Shown piece after piece: positions 33,568 through 45,342 of a DNA stretch of 64,000 nt (position 1 is the stretch's first letter; each line of letters starts with the position of its first letter). The notes beneath the pieces were generated by a model. The model saw only the letters and a program-made list of their open reading frames with translations, had not been told where the DNA came from and ran no database searches. Source of the stretch: Wurfbainia villosa (taxonomy: Eukaryota > Streptophyta > Magnoliopsida > Zingiberales > Zingiberaceae); contig CM046001.1 of the NCBI GenBank assembly GCA_025175895.1, positions 24,562,314-24,626,313 of the forward strand. Direction: 5' to 3'. The translations under genes and the position numbers were made by a program.

Positions 33568-35061
33568 CACTTGTAAAAAAAAATGTACATGTTTTTTTTT
33601 GGATGTTTTATGTGATATAAACATGAGATTAGTTTTATTATTTTTTTTTTTGCCGACTCGGTATATGTCCGAGTTGATTTAGCCAAGCAGATAGTCTGCC
33701 GAGTGGGCTGAATCAAGTCAGATGGTGCCAACTCGGTCTATGTCCGAGTTGATTTAGCCAAGCAGATAGTCTGCCGAGTGGGCTGAATCAAGTCGGATGG
33801 TGCCGACTTCGCCTGTGTCCGAGTTGATTTAGCCAAGCAGATGGTCTGCCAAGTGGGCTGGTTCAAGTCGGACGATGCCGAACACACCTGGCCATCTGGA
33901 GGTCTCGGGTTCATAGAGATGGACAAAATGGGCAGTGACTCATAAGATGAATTAGCAAAAAAAATGGGACCGTCGTGGTGTTGCGGCTAATCGGCATAGC
34001 GGCTTAAAAATTGCACATAATAAAACTGATAAATAAAATAATTTATTAAATCATTGTGAATGATTTGTATATGGTGCATGGTTATGGCCTAGGGCCCAAT
34101 ATGATTGTGGTTATGTGTTGTAATTCATAATACGGCCTGCGTGCCGTCATATGTATGTGGGCGTTGTAATTTTTTACACGGCCTGCGTGTCATGCCTTCA
34201 CTTCTATTTTCTAGTTGTAAAATAGATTTAGACTCGAATGTAACTCGAGTGTTCTCATTTTGTAATGTACAAAATAAATAAGCAATGAAAGTCCATTGAA
34301 GGTGGATGTTACAAGGACGATGCTGACAACACATGCTGACCAAAGGAAGCGCTTGGAGAAGATGCTATCCCTAAGGTAACCAATCGATTTTTCATTGTCT
34401 TGAGAAATCGTAGAATAAGGGCCATAACCATGTCACGTTTAGCATATATGTGATATATTTTGTGTGTATGTGATGCATGCTAGATAATCTGTTATCTTAA
34501 AATTAAGTCAAATGAATATGTCTACCAAAGTTTAGTACTCATAAACTACTTCGATCATTTGTGTTGGGTTTGCCAAAGCAAAGCAGCGCATTTTATCTTG
34601 GTAGAGTGAGAGAGGACAATTGTGATGTCCCGCTATCAAACTTTGGATGAGACTTCACTAAGTGTCTCAATTAGATTGAGAAATACTTAGAGGCATTTCC
34701 TAATAGTTAGGAGACACGGATAAGAGAACATTTATACTAAGTCTTGGGCGATTAGCCAAAGCTAACTCAAGATGATGTATAATGTGAATCTTGATCCTTT
34801 ATTCCAAGAGTTGCATACGATGTAATTGGTAAAATGTTACCTACCTAGTGATACTAAATCTTGGGCGATTAGCCAAAGCTAACTCAAGGTGAGGTATGAT
34901 GTGGATCTTGTCCCACATGAACTTGAAGCTCAATAGAACTGGTATGACTAGCTCCTATTGAAGCTAAGGGAATCAGTGGGAGTCTCATTTAATTAAAGGC
35001 CTAATCAAATGATTTCAGATATAATACTCATTTCTGCATATTATTTCTGTTGTAGATTACT
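33568..35061 (+). other. Untranslated leader of element B
   Basis: About 1.5 kb without coding sequence. It holds a 75-bp triplication near its start. Two direct repeats at about 34736-34797 and 34853-34914 (core TTAGCCAAAGCTAACTCAAG) correspond to the pair in element A. Confidence 0.75.
33651..33875 (+). repeat. 75-bp tandem repeat, 3 copies
   Basis: Exactly three 75-bp units, each with CCGAGTTGATTTAGCCAAGC and ending CAAGTCRGAYGR. A fourth unit starts (TGCCGA) and breaks off. I do not see this array in the leader of element A. Confidence 0.93.
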
Positions 35062-36108
35062 ATGTCTTCAAATACGTCAAATACCCTCTCTCTGCGATCG
35101 GTCCTTGAGAAGGACAAGCTCAATGGAGCAGAAATTTGAGAATAGTTCTCAAGCAGGAGCGGAAACTCTATGTCCTAGAGCAACCCATTTCTGAACCACC
35201 CGCCAATAATGCTACTCGTGCAGATAAGGATGCATACAAGAAGCATCAAGATGATGCATTAGATTCATCATGCCTTATGCTTGCAACCATGAACTCTGAG
35301 CTTCAGAAGCAACATGAGAACATGGATGCCTTCGATATGGTTGCACACTTAAAGCAACTATTTCAAGGACAGGCGAGGCACGAGAGATCTGAGGTATCTA
35401 AGGCATTATTTTCATGCAAAATGCAAGAAGGAACACCCGTAGGAACTCATGTACTCAAGATGATTGGGTATGTTGAGAACCTTGAAAGATTGGGGTTTCC
35501 TTTAGGCCAAGAGTTGGCCATTGACCTTATTCTATATTCGCTGCCTAGAGGCTTTAGTCAATTTGTCATGAATTATTACATGAGCGAAATTGACAAACCA
35601 TTGCCTGAGCTCTTAAGCATGTTGAGAACTGCTAAGAGCAATCTTAAGAAGATGCAACCTGGTACTAATGATGTACTTATGGTTAAAAAGGGCAAGGGTA
35701 AGAAAAAGTCTAAAGGCAAGGGTAAGACCCAGAATAAAGATAAGGACAGAGCATTGAAGCCTAAAGGTGGGGTGGCCAAGGAAAGGACTTGCTTCCACTA
35801 CAAGGAAGCTGGACATTGGAAGAGGAACTGCAAAAAGTACCTCGAGGAAGTTCAGAAGAAGAAAGGAAGTGAGACTTCCACTTCAGGTATACATGTTATA
35901 GAAGTCAATCTATCTATTTCTTCCTCATGGGTATTGGATACCGGTTGTGCTTCTCACATTTGTACCAATGTGCAGGGCTTGAGAAGAAGTAGATCTTTGA
36001 CAAAAGGAGAAGTGGACCTACGTGTTGGCAATGGCGCAAGAGTTCTTTGCTATATTTGTAGGAACATATTCCTTATCATTACCCTGGTTTAATTCTAGAA
36101 CTTGAAGA
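35062..36108 (+). pseudogene. gag: Element B gag and protease, frameshifted
   Basis: ATG at 35062 opens a short frame homologous to the gag start of element A. A deletion of roughly 20 bp near 35130 removes the conserved NFLDWYR-like segment and shifts the frame, giving a stop at 35137. The rest of gag is open from about 35136 to 36092. It shows the capsid region (KMQEGTPVGTHVLKMIGY ... SQFVMNYYMSEIDKPLPELL), a basic KGKGKKK tail, and a zinc knuckle CFHYKEAGHWKRNC in which the second cysteine is tyrosine. Protease keeps D-T-G (WVLDTGCASHICTN), but a frameshift after GNGARV around 36040 separates it from pol. Confidence 0.9.
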
Positions 36109-38973
36109 GTGTTATTTCGCACTGCAATAACTAAGAACATTATGTCTATATCTTGTTTGGACAAGAAAGGTTTTTCATTTATAATTAAGGACAAGTGTTG
36201 TTCTGTATATTTAAATGAAATGTTCTATTGCAGTGCACACTTGATGAATGGACTCTATGTTCTAGACCTCGAAAACCCAGTCTATAACATAAATACCAAA
36301 CGATTCAAATCTAATCATTTGAATCAAACATATCTTTGGCATTGTTGCTTGGGTCACATAAATGAGAGTCGCATAGCCCAGCTCCATAAGGATGGATTAC
36401 TGGACTCATTTGATTTTGAATCATATGAGGTATGTGAATCTTGTCTTTTAGGCAAGATGACCAAGACTCCATTTAGTGGACAAGGCGAACGAGCGACAGA
36501 TTTGTTAGGCCTCATACATAGTGATGTATGCGGTCCTTTCAAAGTCGCAGCCAGAGGAGGTTATCAGTACTTCATCACATTTACTGATGATTTTAGTAGA
36601 TATGGATATGTGTATCTTATGAGACACAAATCAGAATCCTTTGAAAAGTTTAAAGAATTCAAGAATGAAGTACAAAACCAACTTGGTAAGAGTATTAAGA
36701 TGCTTCGATCAGATCGAGGTGGGGTATTACTAAGCCAAGAGTTTAGTGACTATCTAGTTGAGTGTGGGATAAGATCTCAGCTAACTCCACCTGGAACACC
36801 ACAGTTGAATGGTGTATCCGAGAGGAGAAATTGTACTCTATTAGATATGATACGATCAATGATAAGTCATACAAAACTTCCTCCTTCCTTCTGGGGATAT
36901 GCTCTAGAGACCGCCGCTTTCACACTTAACCGTGTTCCTTCTAAGGCAGTCGTAAAGACACCATATGAGATATGGACTGGGAAGAGTCCCAAGATATCTT
37001 TTATGAAGATTTGGGGTTGTGAGGCTTACGTACGACATCAAGTATCAGATAAACTAGGCTCCAAATCAGATAGATGCTATTTCGTTGGATATCCCAAGGA
37101 AACTAAGGGATATTACTTTTACAAACCCACACAAGGCAAAGTGTTTGTTGCCAGAAATGGTGTTTTTCTAGAAAGGGAATTTATTTCTAGAAAAACAAGT
37201 GGGAGTAAAATTGATCTTGAAGAAGTTCAAGATACACAAAATAGCACTGATACCTTAATGGAACAAGAACAGTCATCACAAGGAGTTGTGATACAACCTA
37301 TTCAGGTAGACCAAGCTCTGCGCAGGTCTGATAGGATACGTCATCAACCTGAGAGATATTCTTTTCTCTTGGATGATAACGATGGTATCATGCTTGATGA
37401 GCCGACATCCTATCAGGAAGCTGTAATGAGCCCAGATTCTGAGAAATGGCTCGAGGCCATGAGATCCGAAATAGAATCCATGTACACTAACCAAGTCTGG
37501 ACTTTGGTTGATCCACCTGAAGGGGTCAAACCCATTGGGTGTAAGTGGGTCTTTAGGAGAAAGACTGACATGGAAGGTAATGTGCATACCTATAAAGGGC
37601 GATTGGTAGCAAAAGGATTCAAGCAGATTCATGGTATTGACTATGATGAAACCTTTTCTCCAGTTGCGATGCTCAAATCCATTCGGATCATGCTTGCTAT
37701 TGCAGCTTACTATGACTATGAGATCTGGCAGATGGATGTCAAAACAGCATTTCTTAACGGAAATCTACTCGAGGATGTGTATATGACACAACCTGAGGGT
37801 TTTGTCGATCCAAAGGATGCTGGAAAGGTTTGTAAGTTGCATAGGTCCATTTATGGTTTAAATCAAGCTTCTAGAAGCTGGAATCTTCGTTTTGATAATG
37901 CGATCAAAATGTTTGGTTTCATTAAGAACGAAGATGAACCTTGTGTCTACAAGAAGGTTAGTGGGAGCTCAATTGTTTTCCTCATATTGTATGTAGATGA
38001 CATACTGCTCATTGGAAATGATATCCCTATGCTGCAGTATGTGAAGACTTGGCTTGGGAATTATTTTTCAATGAAAGACTTAGGTGAAGCAGCCTATATT
38101 CTAGGCATCAAGATCTATAGGGATAGATCTAAGAGAATTCTTGGCTTGAGTCAGAGTACATATGTGGACAAGGTGCTTAAGCATTTTGCCATGCAGAATT
38201 CCAAGAAGGGATTTTTGCCAATGTCACATGGTATGAGTCTTTCAAAGACTCAATCTCCCTCTTCTAGGGAGGAGAGAGATCGCATGGATCAGATCCCTTA
38301 TGCATCAGCTATAGGATCTATCATGTATGCCATGATTTGTACTCGCCCCGATGTCTCGTATGCTTTAAGCATGACGAGCAGGTATCGGTTAGATCCCGGT
38401 GAATGTCACTGGACAGCTGTCAAGAATATTCTTAAGTACTTGCGAAGGATAAAAGAATATTTCTTGATATTTGGAAGCAATGAGGAGCTAGCTATAAAGG
38501 GTTACAGTGATACGAGCTTCCAAACTGACAAGGATGACTCCAGATCGTAGTCAGGGTATGTATTTTGCTTGAATGGTGGCGCTGTGAGCTGGAAGAGTTC
38601 GAAGCAGGAAACAGTTGCAGATTCTACAACAGAAGCCGAGTATATTGCTACGTCTTCTGTAGCAAAGGAGGCTGTTTGGATCCGAAAGTTCATCACTGAA
38701 CTTGAGGTGGTTCCTAGCATAGCAGACCCAATAGACCTCTATTGTGACAACAATGGGGCTATTGCTCAGGCTAAGGAACCTCGCTCTCATCAAAGGACCA
38801 AATACATACTGCGACGGTATCATCTCATTCGAGAGATCATCAATAGAGGAGATGTTCAGATATGCAGAGTAGACACTGATGCTAACATTGTGGATCCCTT
38901 GACCAAGGCTTTGGCACAGAGGAAGCATGATGGTCATACTAGGTCACTGGGTCTTAGAGATTACAGTGATTGA
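36109..38973 (+). pseudogene. pol: Element B integrase, reverse transcriptase and RNase H (one internal stop)
   Basis: Best preserved pol in the window: 813 codons open to 38550, one TAG (a CAG to TAG change by comparison with the family), then the same frame to 38973. In order: the protease tail; HHCC pre-integrase zinc residues H78, H83, C109, C112; the DD35E integrase triad D139 (HSDVCGP), D202 (RSDRGG), E238 (NGVSERR); the integrase C-terminus (YFVGYPKETKGYYFY); RT with QMDVKTAFLNG near 541-551 and YVDD at 628-631; RNase H from about 797 through DLYCDNNGAIA to the terminal stop. YGLKQAS reads YGLNQAS. The protein would copy element RNA and integrate the cDNA. Only the TAG and the upstream frameshifts visibly disable it. 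Confidence 0.93.
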
Positions 38974-38980
38974 CACTAGT

Positions 38981-38993
38981 GCTAGTGGGAGAT
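38981..38993 (+). other. Polypurine tract, element B
   Basis: GCTAGTGGGAGAT just before the 3' LTR, the same motif as in element A. Confidence 0.75.
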
Positions 38994-40661
38994 TGTTAGT
39001 ATGAGCCATTAGTGCCAATTATGAGATGATTGGTGAGGGAGACTTTTGTATTATATTCTTGCATTAATAAAGGCAAAGATTGATTATTATATTTCTTTAT
39101 GCGTGTGCCAACTAAATAAATATAATAATGCCCATGAATAGTAGGTTGTTATCTACAGTATATCAATTGGTAGAATTGATTATGAGAAGTTGTAGAGAAT
39201 ACTATTCTTAAATATTCCTAGTCGAGTATTGTATTAATAGACAAGGGCTATATTGATACATTGAGACTAGCATGTAGGTCAATGGATGACTTGATCTCAC
39301 AAGTCATGGATATGTGATATCACATTGATACATGGGTATATATATTGAAGACTATATATACTGAATTGACCCACCATGAGAAAGTATCATGGATCGTTAT
39401 ATGAGTGTCATATACTTTCTCATGTGACTATTGGTATGAATAGTCCTTAGACACGAAGAATCCTCGGTTCCCTACATAAGGAGTTATGTACTTTGGTATC
39501 GTCTAACGTCACACCGTAATTGGGTGACTATAACGGCGATCACTGAGTATGTAATGAATTATGCGGAGAGATGTGAGTGATGTAGATGGGATCTATCCCT
39601 CTCATATGACGGGAGTGATATCTTTGGCCTCTTGATAGAGTAGGACCACGAAATGCATGGTCATGCTCAAATGAGTCAATATGAGATATTGAGCTCATTT
39701 GTTTGAGTGAGTCTACTTGGGGATCAAGAAACATAAAGATTGATAAGAGGGTGACACGGTTTATGCCTCATTGATCGATCTGAGATATCACGGATAGAAG
39801 GACACTGTCATATGATAATAGTAACGGAAGAGGTTGTCGGATCTCGACATTCTCATCACTTGGGTAGCAATGATGTATTGCTAGATGCCGCTCATTGCTT
39901 ATGTATCTAAAATGGTTTTGGATACATTGCCAACGTTATGAGAGCCTATAGGGTCATACACAAAGAACATATTATTTTGGAGAGGAAATCATTTTGGTTT
40001 GACTAAAATGAATTATTAGTTAATTGGATTAACTAGAATGAGTAAGACTCATTACTTGGCTAAATTTGAGTTGGACTCAAATTGGTTTATGTTGAGTTAG
40101 ACTCAAGTCAAACCAAGAGAAGAAGGCTAAAATGAATAATACACGAATTAATAATATAATACATGAATTAATAAATGGGGTTTTAAATGGGATTTAAAAC
40201 TCATTAATGTGCATTTAATGAGCATTAATTGACTTCCTTTCTTTTACCATGAAGAATAAGGAAGTGCATTTAATGTCTCATTAAGGTGTATTATGGTTGC
40301 TTCTTCTTCTTCAACGTGGACAATAAAAAAGAAAATCAGATTTTATTTTTTCGTTGACAACACAAGAGGGCCAAGTACCGAGTGGAAAAGTGAGACCTTG
40401 GAGTGGTTGCTAGCACAACCGAAAGGGCTTACCTCTTCTCTCCAAGATCGTGTGTGTGTGCACCGTAGAGGCGTGGACATTCTGACCATGCTGAGATCCG
40501 CAAGTGTTGCTGTCTGGAATTCGAAGGGCACGCTTCGAAGGTGATCTTGATTCCTATAGGATAGAATCGATATTTGAAACGAGTATATTTTTTTGCTTGG
40601 ATCTCTGGAGGGATCCTAAGTTTTCCGCTGCGAATTTTGTTTATCGCTCGGGATCCCTACA
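38994..40661 (+). repeat. 3' LTR of element B (1668 bp)
   Basis: TGTTAG to CCTACA. Pairs with 31888-33554 at about 98 percent identity over the part compared by eye. Confidence 0.95.
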
Positions 40662-41086
40662 AATATGGATTTGATATATGCATTGAAGTCATGCAGGACT
40701 TAGTAATTCACACATGGAGCTTTGGCAAGTTTCACCAACTCACAACCTCATGCTTGAGTCGGCGAAGGAGCATTGCGAAGCCGTGCGCTTGATGCATCCG
40801 AGGGACCGCCGGACGAGATGACTTGAAGAAAAATCAAGGAAGCAGACTTCGAGGGCAAGAGACGCGAAGGAGCATTGCGAAGACGTGCACTTGGTGCTGC
40901 CGAGAGACATGGCCGCGAACGAAGAGAGTTTCGACGAGGGACTTCAAGTGAGATGAGAGAATGAGTGAAATGTAAGTAGCTCATTAGGTGAACTTGGCCA
41001 TTTGGCTAAGTGTCCGATAGGATTTCCCGACATCAGTCGACTGCCATGTCATGGCAGTCGACTGCTCCAAGTCGACTGGTGTTTGA
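40662..41086 (+). repeat. 3' LTR of element C, piece 2
   Basis: Continues the match to the 5' LTR of C from the element B insertion site (GCATTGAAGTCRTGCAGGAC ...) through the first CAGTCGACTG motifs to GTGTTTGA, where LTR F2 begins. Confidence 0.9.
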
Positions 41087-41938
41087 TGTTAGGACCTATG
41101 AGCCCGCTAGAGGGGGGAGAATAGCGATGTGCTCATTCGATGATGGAATTCGTTGCGTTTATCTCTACAATTTTGTTAGCACAGCGGAAATAGAAATAAT
41201 ACAATAACGAAACAAGACAAATACAATTCACAACACGAGATATAACGTGGTTCGGAACCGAACGGTTCCTACTCCACGGATCGAGCTCTAAAGAGCTCTA
41301 GCGATGCCAATGCAATCACTAATCACAAATACTCCTTCTCGACACAAGTCGGAGGCGGATAAACCTCGTACAAACGTTCTTACAACAACAAGAAATTAAT
41401 ACAAGCAAAATACAAGAGAGAAATATAATGTAAGTAAAGAAAACTACTTTACAAGAGCTTTTGATTTGCTTGCTTTTGGTTGCCTTGAACTAGCCTTGAA
41501 GGACTGGAAAAGTACCAACTATTCCCCTTCAAATCGCCCAAGAAAAACCTTGTTTTGAGCCTTCCATGAACAACTGCTTTTATCCTCCATCGGGCTAGAT
41601 TTCCTCCTGGTAGTCGACTGTCATAAGGCCCCAGTCGACTGCCAACACTGTAGCTGTGAGACAATGGCTCAATCCACGTTGGACAAGTTCCAACGGGACT
41701 CTCTCGATCGATCGCTAACGCCGCGATCGCCTATCGGCTCACGGAGCATTCTATGCTCGCAACTCATCGGCGATCGCCATCCATGGTGCCGATCGCGATC
41801 GCCAATCGCTCCAATGAGCGTTGATCGCCAAGGCAATTTCAGTCCTAAGTAATAGTCGAGCTCTAGTCGACTCTCAGCAGTCGAATCGGCCATAATGCCA
41901 GTCGACTGCCAACCTCAAACATGAGGTTTTAACCAAGT
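41087..41938 (-). repeat. LTR F2, partial (SIRE-like, minus orientation)
   Basis: Begins TGTTAGGA and aligns with solo LTR F1: CTAGAGGGGGG, ATATAACGTGGTTCGGAACC, ACTCCTTCTCGACA, AACATGAGGTTT. The part of the F1 sequence after TTTAACC is missing because element G1 inserted at 41939 and a later deletion removed the far side. It carries CAGTCGACTG motifs at 41611-41642 and 41855-41910. Confidence 0.87.
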
Positions 41939-44062
41939 TGTTAGTAATATATGAGAGATGTCCTAAGGCAATCGCCTTATGTATGAACCATTTATATGAT
42001 AAATGAAGATTCACTATTTGAGTATACATGTTTTATGTATTTGATTGGATCTTAAACTCATTTACTGAATGTCCACGATACGATTGACAGCATGAGAGAA
42101 TTTGTGATTGGATCACAACTAGTGAGTATCTCTACATGTGTAATTGTGATGTATCGGAATTATCCCTAGTCGATGAATTGATGGATTTGGACACCATCAA
42201 TTACATTGAGACTAGCACGAGGTATACTCCTTGGTGTATCCAAGCGGTGATTCTCAGCGGGCCTGGAGACATAGTGATGTCGAGTTAATCGTGGATGCTA
42301 GTTATGGTAACTAGTTCATTGGAGTGACCCGTAAGACTTCATATGGTTCTCTGCATATATAGATATGTCAATGAAGTTCTTCTGTGGCTTAAGTGCGATG
42401 TTCCTTTGACTTGCGGTATTCAAGTCATCTTGATCATGGAGACTTATGCTTTGACATCTTAAGCAAACATCTCTAAGGAGATGTGGACCCGGGATGATTG
42501 GGTATAAGTCGAAGTGATCGAAGGTGTTTGAATAGCCTATAAAGGATTCACCACTCCTTGCGAGGAGATGTATACCCATGGCCTCTCGTCGGATTGTTAC
42601 TAAAGTCTTTGGCCAAAGCATTACATGTTTAGAGTAAGGTACTCTTCGATACATGTGCAGTAACTAGAATCCGTGGGACGAGGAAATGATACTTGGGCTA
42701 GGTGTGGCGTAGTCGACCTAGTGAGGGTGACACAATAGACCATGTCACGAACCAAGTGGGTATAGATGAGTGAAGGGGAATGGGGCGATTCATTCGAGCT
42801 CTTGAAGGGTTTGAAATAGTTACGGATCAGTTGATCTTTTGGTTAATTGGGGATCATGATGTACTACTAGGTGCCACTCATGATCGTTCTATAATTAATG
42901 GTTAATTATAGGCGGCCAACATAAACCGAGAACCTATTTGGTCACACGCTGCGAGTGTAATCCAAAGGATTTAAAGCGAGCTTGAGAATGGGATTCTCGG
43001 ACCGAGAGAAACTATGTTTGGTTGGACCAAACATAAGCGAGCATGAAATTGTTTGATCGCAATGGGCGTGGATGGGCGTGTCTTATGAAGACATAATGGA
43101 TGGACCAAAATGGTTTGGTTCTAATCAATGGATGAGAATAAACCAAAGGGTTTGGTTTATTTTAAGCGAATGAACCAGTTGGTTCTGCTTCGTTTTTAAC
43201 TTAAAATAAACCATCATGGTTTGGTTTATTTTAACTTATCTTAATGGAGCGGTTAACGGCTTTATGGATATGATCCATTAACCATTAAGAGAATTAGTTC
43301 TTCTATAAAAGTGGGCTTAAGGGATTGTTAAACCCTAATCATCCAGTTGCCGCCGCCACCCAGCGCTCCCAAGACCCTTGCCGGCGCCCAAGCTCCAGCC
43401 CGGTGAACCTCCGCGACCCTCCGGTGATCTCCTATAGGTTCGCATCAAGGTGAGCCTTTTCTCTCCTTGTTTTGGCCGGCGCTCTACTCCTCCACCAAGC
43501 TGTCCAGTTTTCTGACAGCTTCTCCTCCTCGCGTCGGAGCGCCGCTTTGGACGACGGTTAGTGCTCCGACAGCGCTAACTACCGGGATTTGATCTCCGTA
43601 ATCCTCTGAGGTGGAGGACGGCGATTCGCCAAACGGTTGACGAACACCTCTCCGGAGAAGCGAGTTTTGAGAACTCGTTTTGGATCCGAATTTGGATTCG
43701 GATCGTGATCATCTCTCGATCACGTCGTCTTCAACACGAGGCTAGTAACCCGTACGAAGACGAAGCTCGTGACTTAGCGAAGTCATCCCGAGGAGCTCGG
43801 CGTGGATACGGATAGAGACGATTCATACGAGGATCGTTCCGCTTGATGCCGTTCCCGCTACACGTCATACGGAAGGTATAACGTAGTTTAATTTCCTTTT
43901 ATTGCAAATTTTAATTTACGGTTATGTCTACACTTGTTGTAATAGCATGCGTGTGTTGTGTGTGTTGTAATAAATATAGATTTATTATTTTTAATTGCTT
44001 CCGTTGTGCTCATGTTTACTAAACATGATCGAACACACACACGCCATGGTTTAAACCCAACA
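41939..44062 (+). repeat. 5' LTR of element G1 (2124 bp)
   Basis: TGTTAGTAATATATGAG to AAACCCAACA. Homologous to 49169-51193, 51848-53781 and 58453-60661. Its second half includes a GC-rich stretch (about 43340-43860) that contrasts with the AT-rich surroundings. Confidence 0.93.
43304..43311 (+). promoter_or_regulatory. TATA box, LTR G1
   Basis: TATAAAAG following AGAATTAGTTCTTC. The same box is kept at 59834-59841 in the LTR shared by G2 and G3, altered to TATAAGCG in the G1 3' LTR (about 50533), and present as TATATAAAAT in the G2 5' LTR (about 53132). Confidence 0.6.
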
Positions 44063-45342
44063 AAGGGTATCGTGAGCCTGTGTGTGTTTCACATAATCGT
44101 AAAATGGTTTTGCGATAGTCATAATGTATTTCTGGAAATTTTCTAATTTTTGAAATTTAGAAGTATTTATGGAAATTTTTCAATTTTGGAAAGTCTAGAA
44201 GTATTTATGGAAATCTTCCACTTTTGGAAAGTTGGAAGTATTTATGGAAATTGATATTTTCCATAAATAAAATATTTGATTAGATTCTGAAATTTGTTTC
44301 CTAATTTAATCATGATTTGATTTGGGAAATCAAATCTTAAAATATTTTATTTCCATAAGTAGTTTTAATGATTTAGGAAATTGGTTTCCTAAATAGATTT
44401 TCCTTAATCAAATAATTCCATGAATAAAATATGTGATTAGATTTGGAAATTTGTTTCCTAATTTAATTATGATTTGATTTGGAGAATCAAATCTTAAACA
44501 TATTTTATTTCCATAAATAGTTATGACATATAAGGAAATATATACATGACATAATTGTATGTCATGTAATTGCATTAGATGCATAACATTATGCCATGCG
44601 TGTCGTGACATGTAGATGTATGCCATGTATGCCATGCCATGTAGATAATAGTTATTTGCATGCAAAGAGGATGAGACATAAAACTCTAACTCAATATTAA
44701 AGCCTACACCTTCCATTAATATGGTTAGAACCAGAGTTCTGTTTCTTGTTTAGGTTGTTGGACTCACTCCAAGCCCTACAACTCAACATGTTCAAATCAT
44801 TGGAATAGTTTAACTCTAATATGGTAAGAGTCAGAGGTCAATCGTTAGTTTGGGTTGTTGGACTCACTCCAAGCCTGGCTAATTGGTTGAATGCGCTCTA
44901 ACCATATTAAAACTATTTCGCGATTAATGGGTCGGCTTTAACTTGGAGCATCGATTTGTTGGACTCACTCCAAGGTCGATGTTAAGAGAGGTGAAGTTGG
45001 GTGCTATGCATATGATGCATAATTGTTAATGTGTTAACAACCCAATGTATGTGTAAACATTCAATTAGTTGATAGCACATTGTGATAGTTACATATACAT
45101 GATATGTAATCGGTATACTTGATACCCACCATCAGAGCTAAGAATGGCTTGTTGGACTCACTCCAAGGTTGTTCTTATCTATGATGGATATCAGCCCATT
45201 CGGAGATGGACCTATGATCTCCGAAGTGATTTTGGGGTTTTGAAATTCAAAAATGAATGGGATTTATAAATGTATATTGATGCATTTTAAAATCATTTTC
45301 TCATATATGCTCGCTTTGTATTTCTAGGTCAATAAATTGATC
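44063..45342 (+). other. Damaged PBS and leader of element G1
   Basis: The primer site is degenerate (GGGTATCGTGAGCC where GTGGTATCAGAGCC stands in G3). The AT-rich leader holds repeated TTTATGGAAATTTTC-like segments. It also holds four copies of TTGTTGGACTCACTCCAAG at 44755, 44855, 44956 and 45149. No coding signal. Confidence 0.8.

Larger units (their letters stand above)
31888..40661 (+). mobile_element. Copia element B
   Basis: 8.8-kb Ty1/copia element with two LTRs (1667 and 1668 bp), inserted in the 3' LTR of element C. The target duplication is GATAT (31883-31887) and AATAT (40662-40666). The undisturbed 5' LTR of C has a single copy at the matching place, which confirms the insertion site. 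LTR divergence over the first ~380 bp is about 2 percent (7 differences), so it is much younger than element A. Gag is frameshifted, but most of pol is one 813-codon frame. Confidence 0.95.

Noticed and set aside
33651..33875. 75-bp units as a possible CRISPR or integron-like array
   Set aside because: Three adjacent near-identical copies without spacers; an ordinary tandem duplication.
43340..43860. GC-rich block in LTR G1 as a captured host gene exon
   Set aside because: The block recurs in all four G LTRs as part of the LTR and has no conserved frame among them; its composition alone is not evidence of capture.
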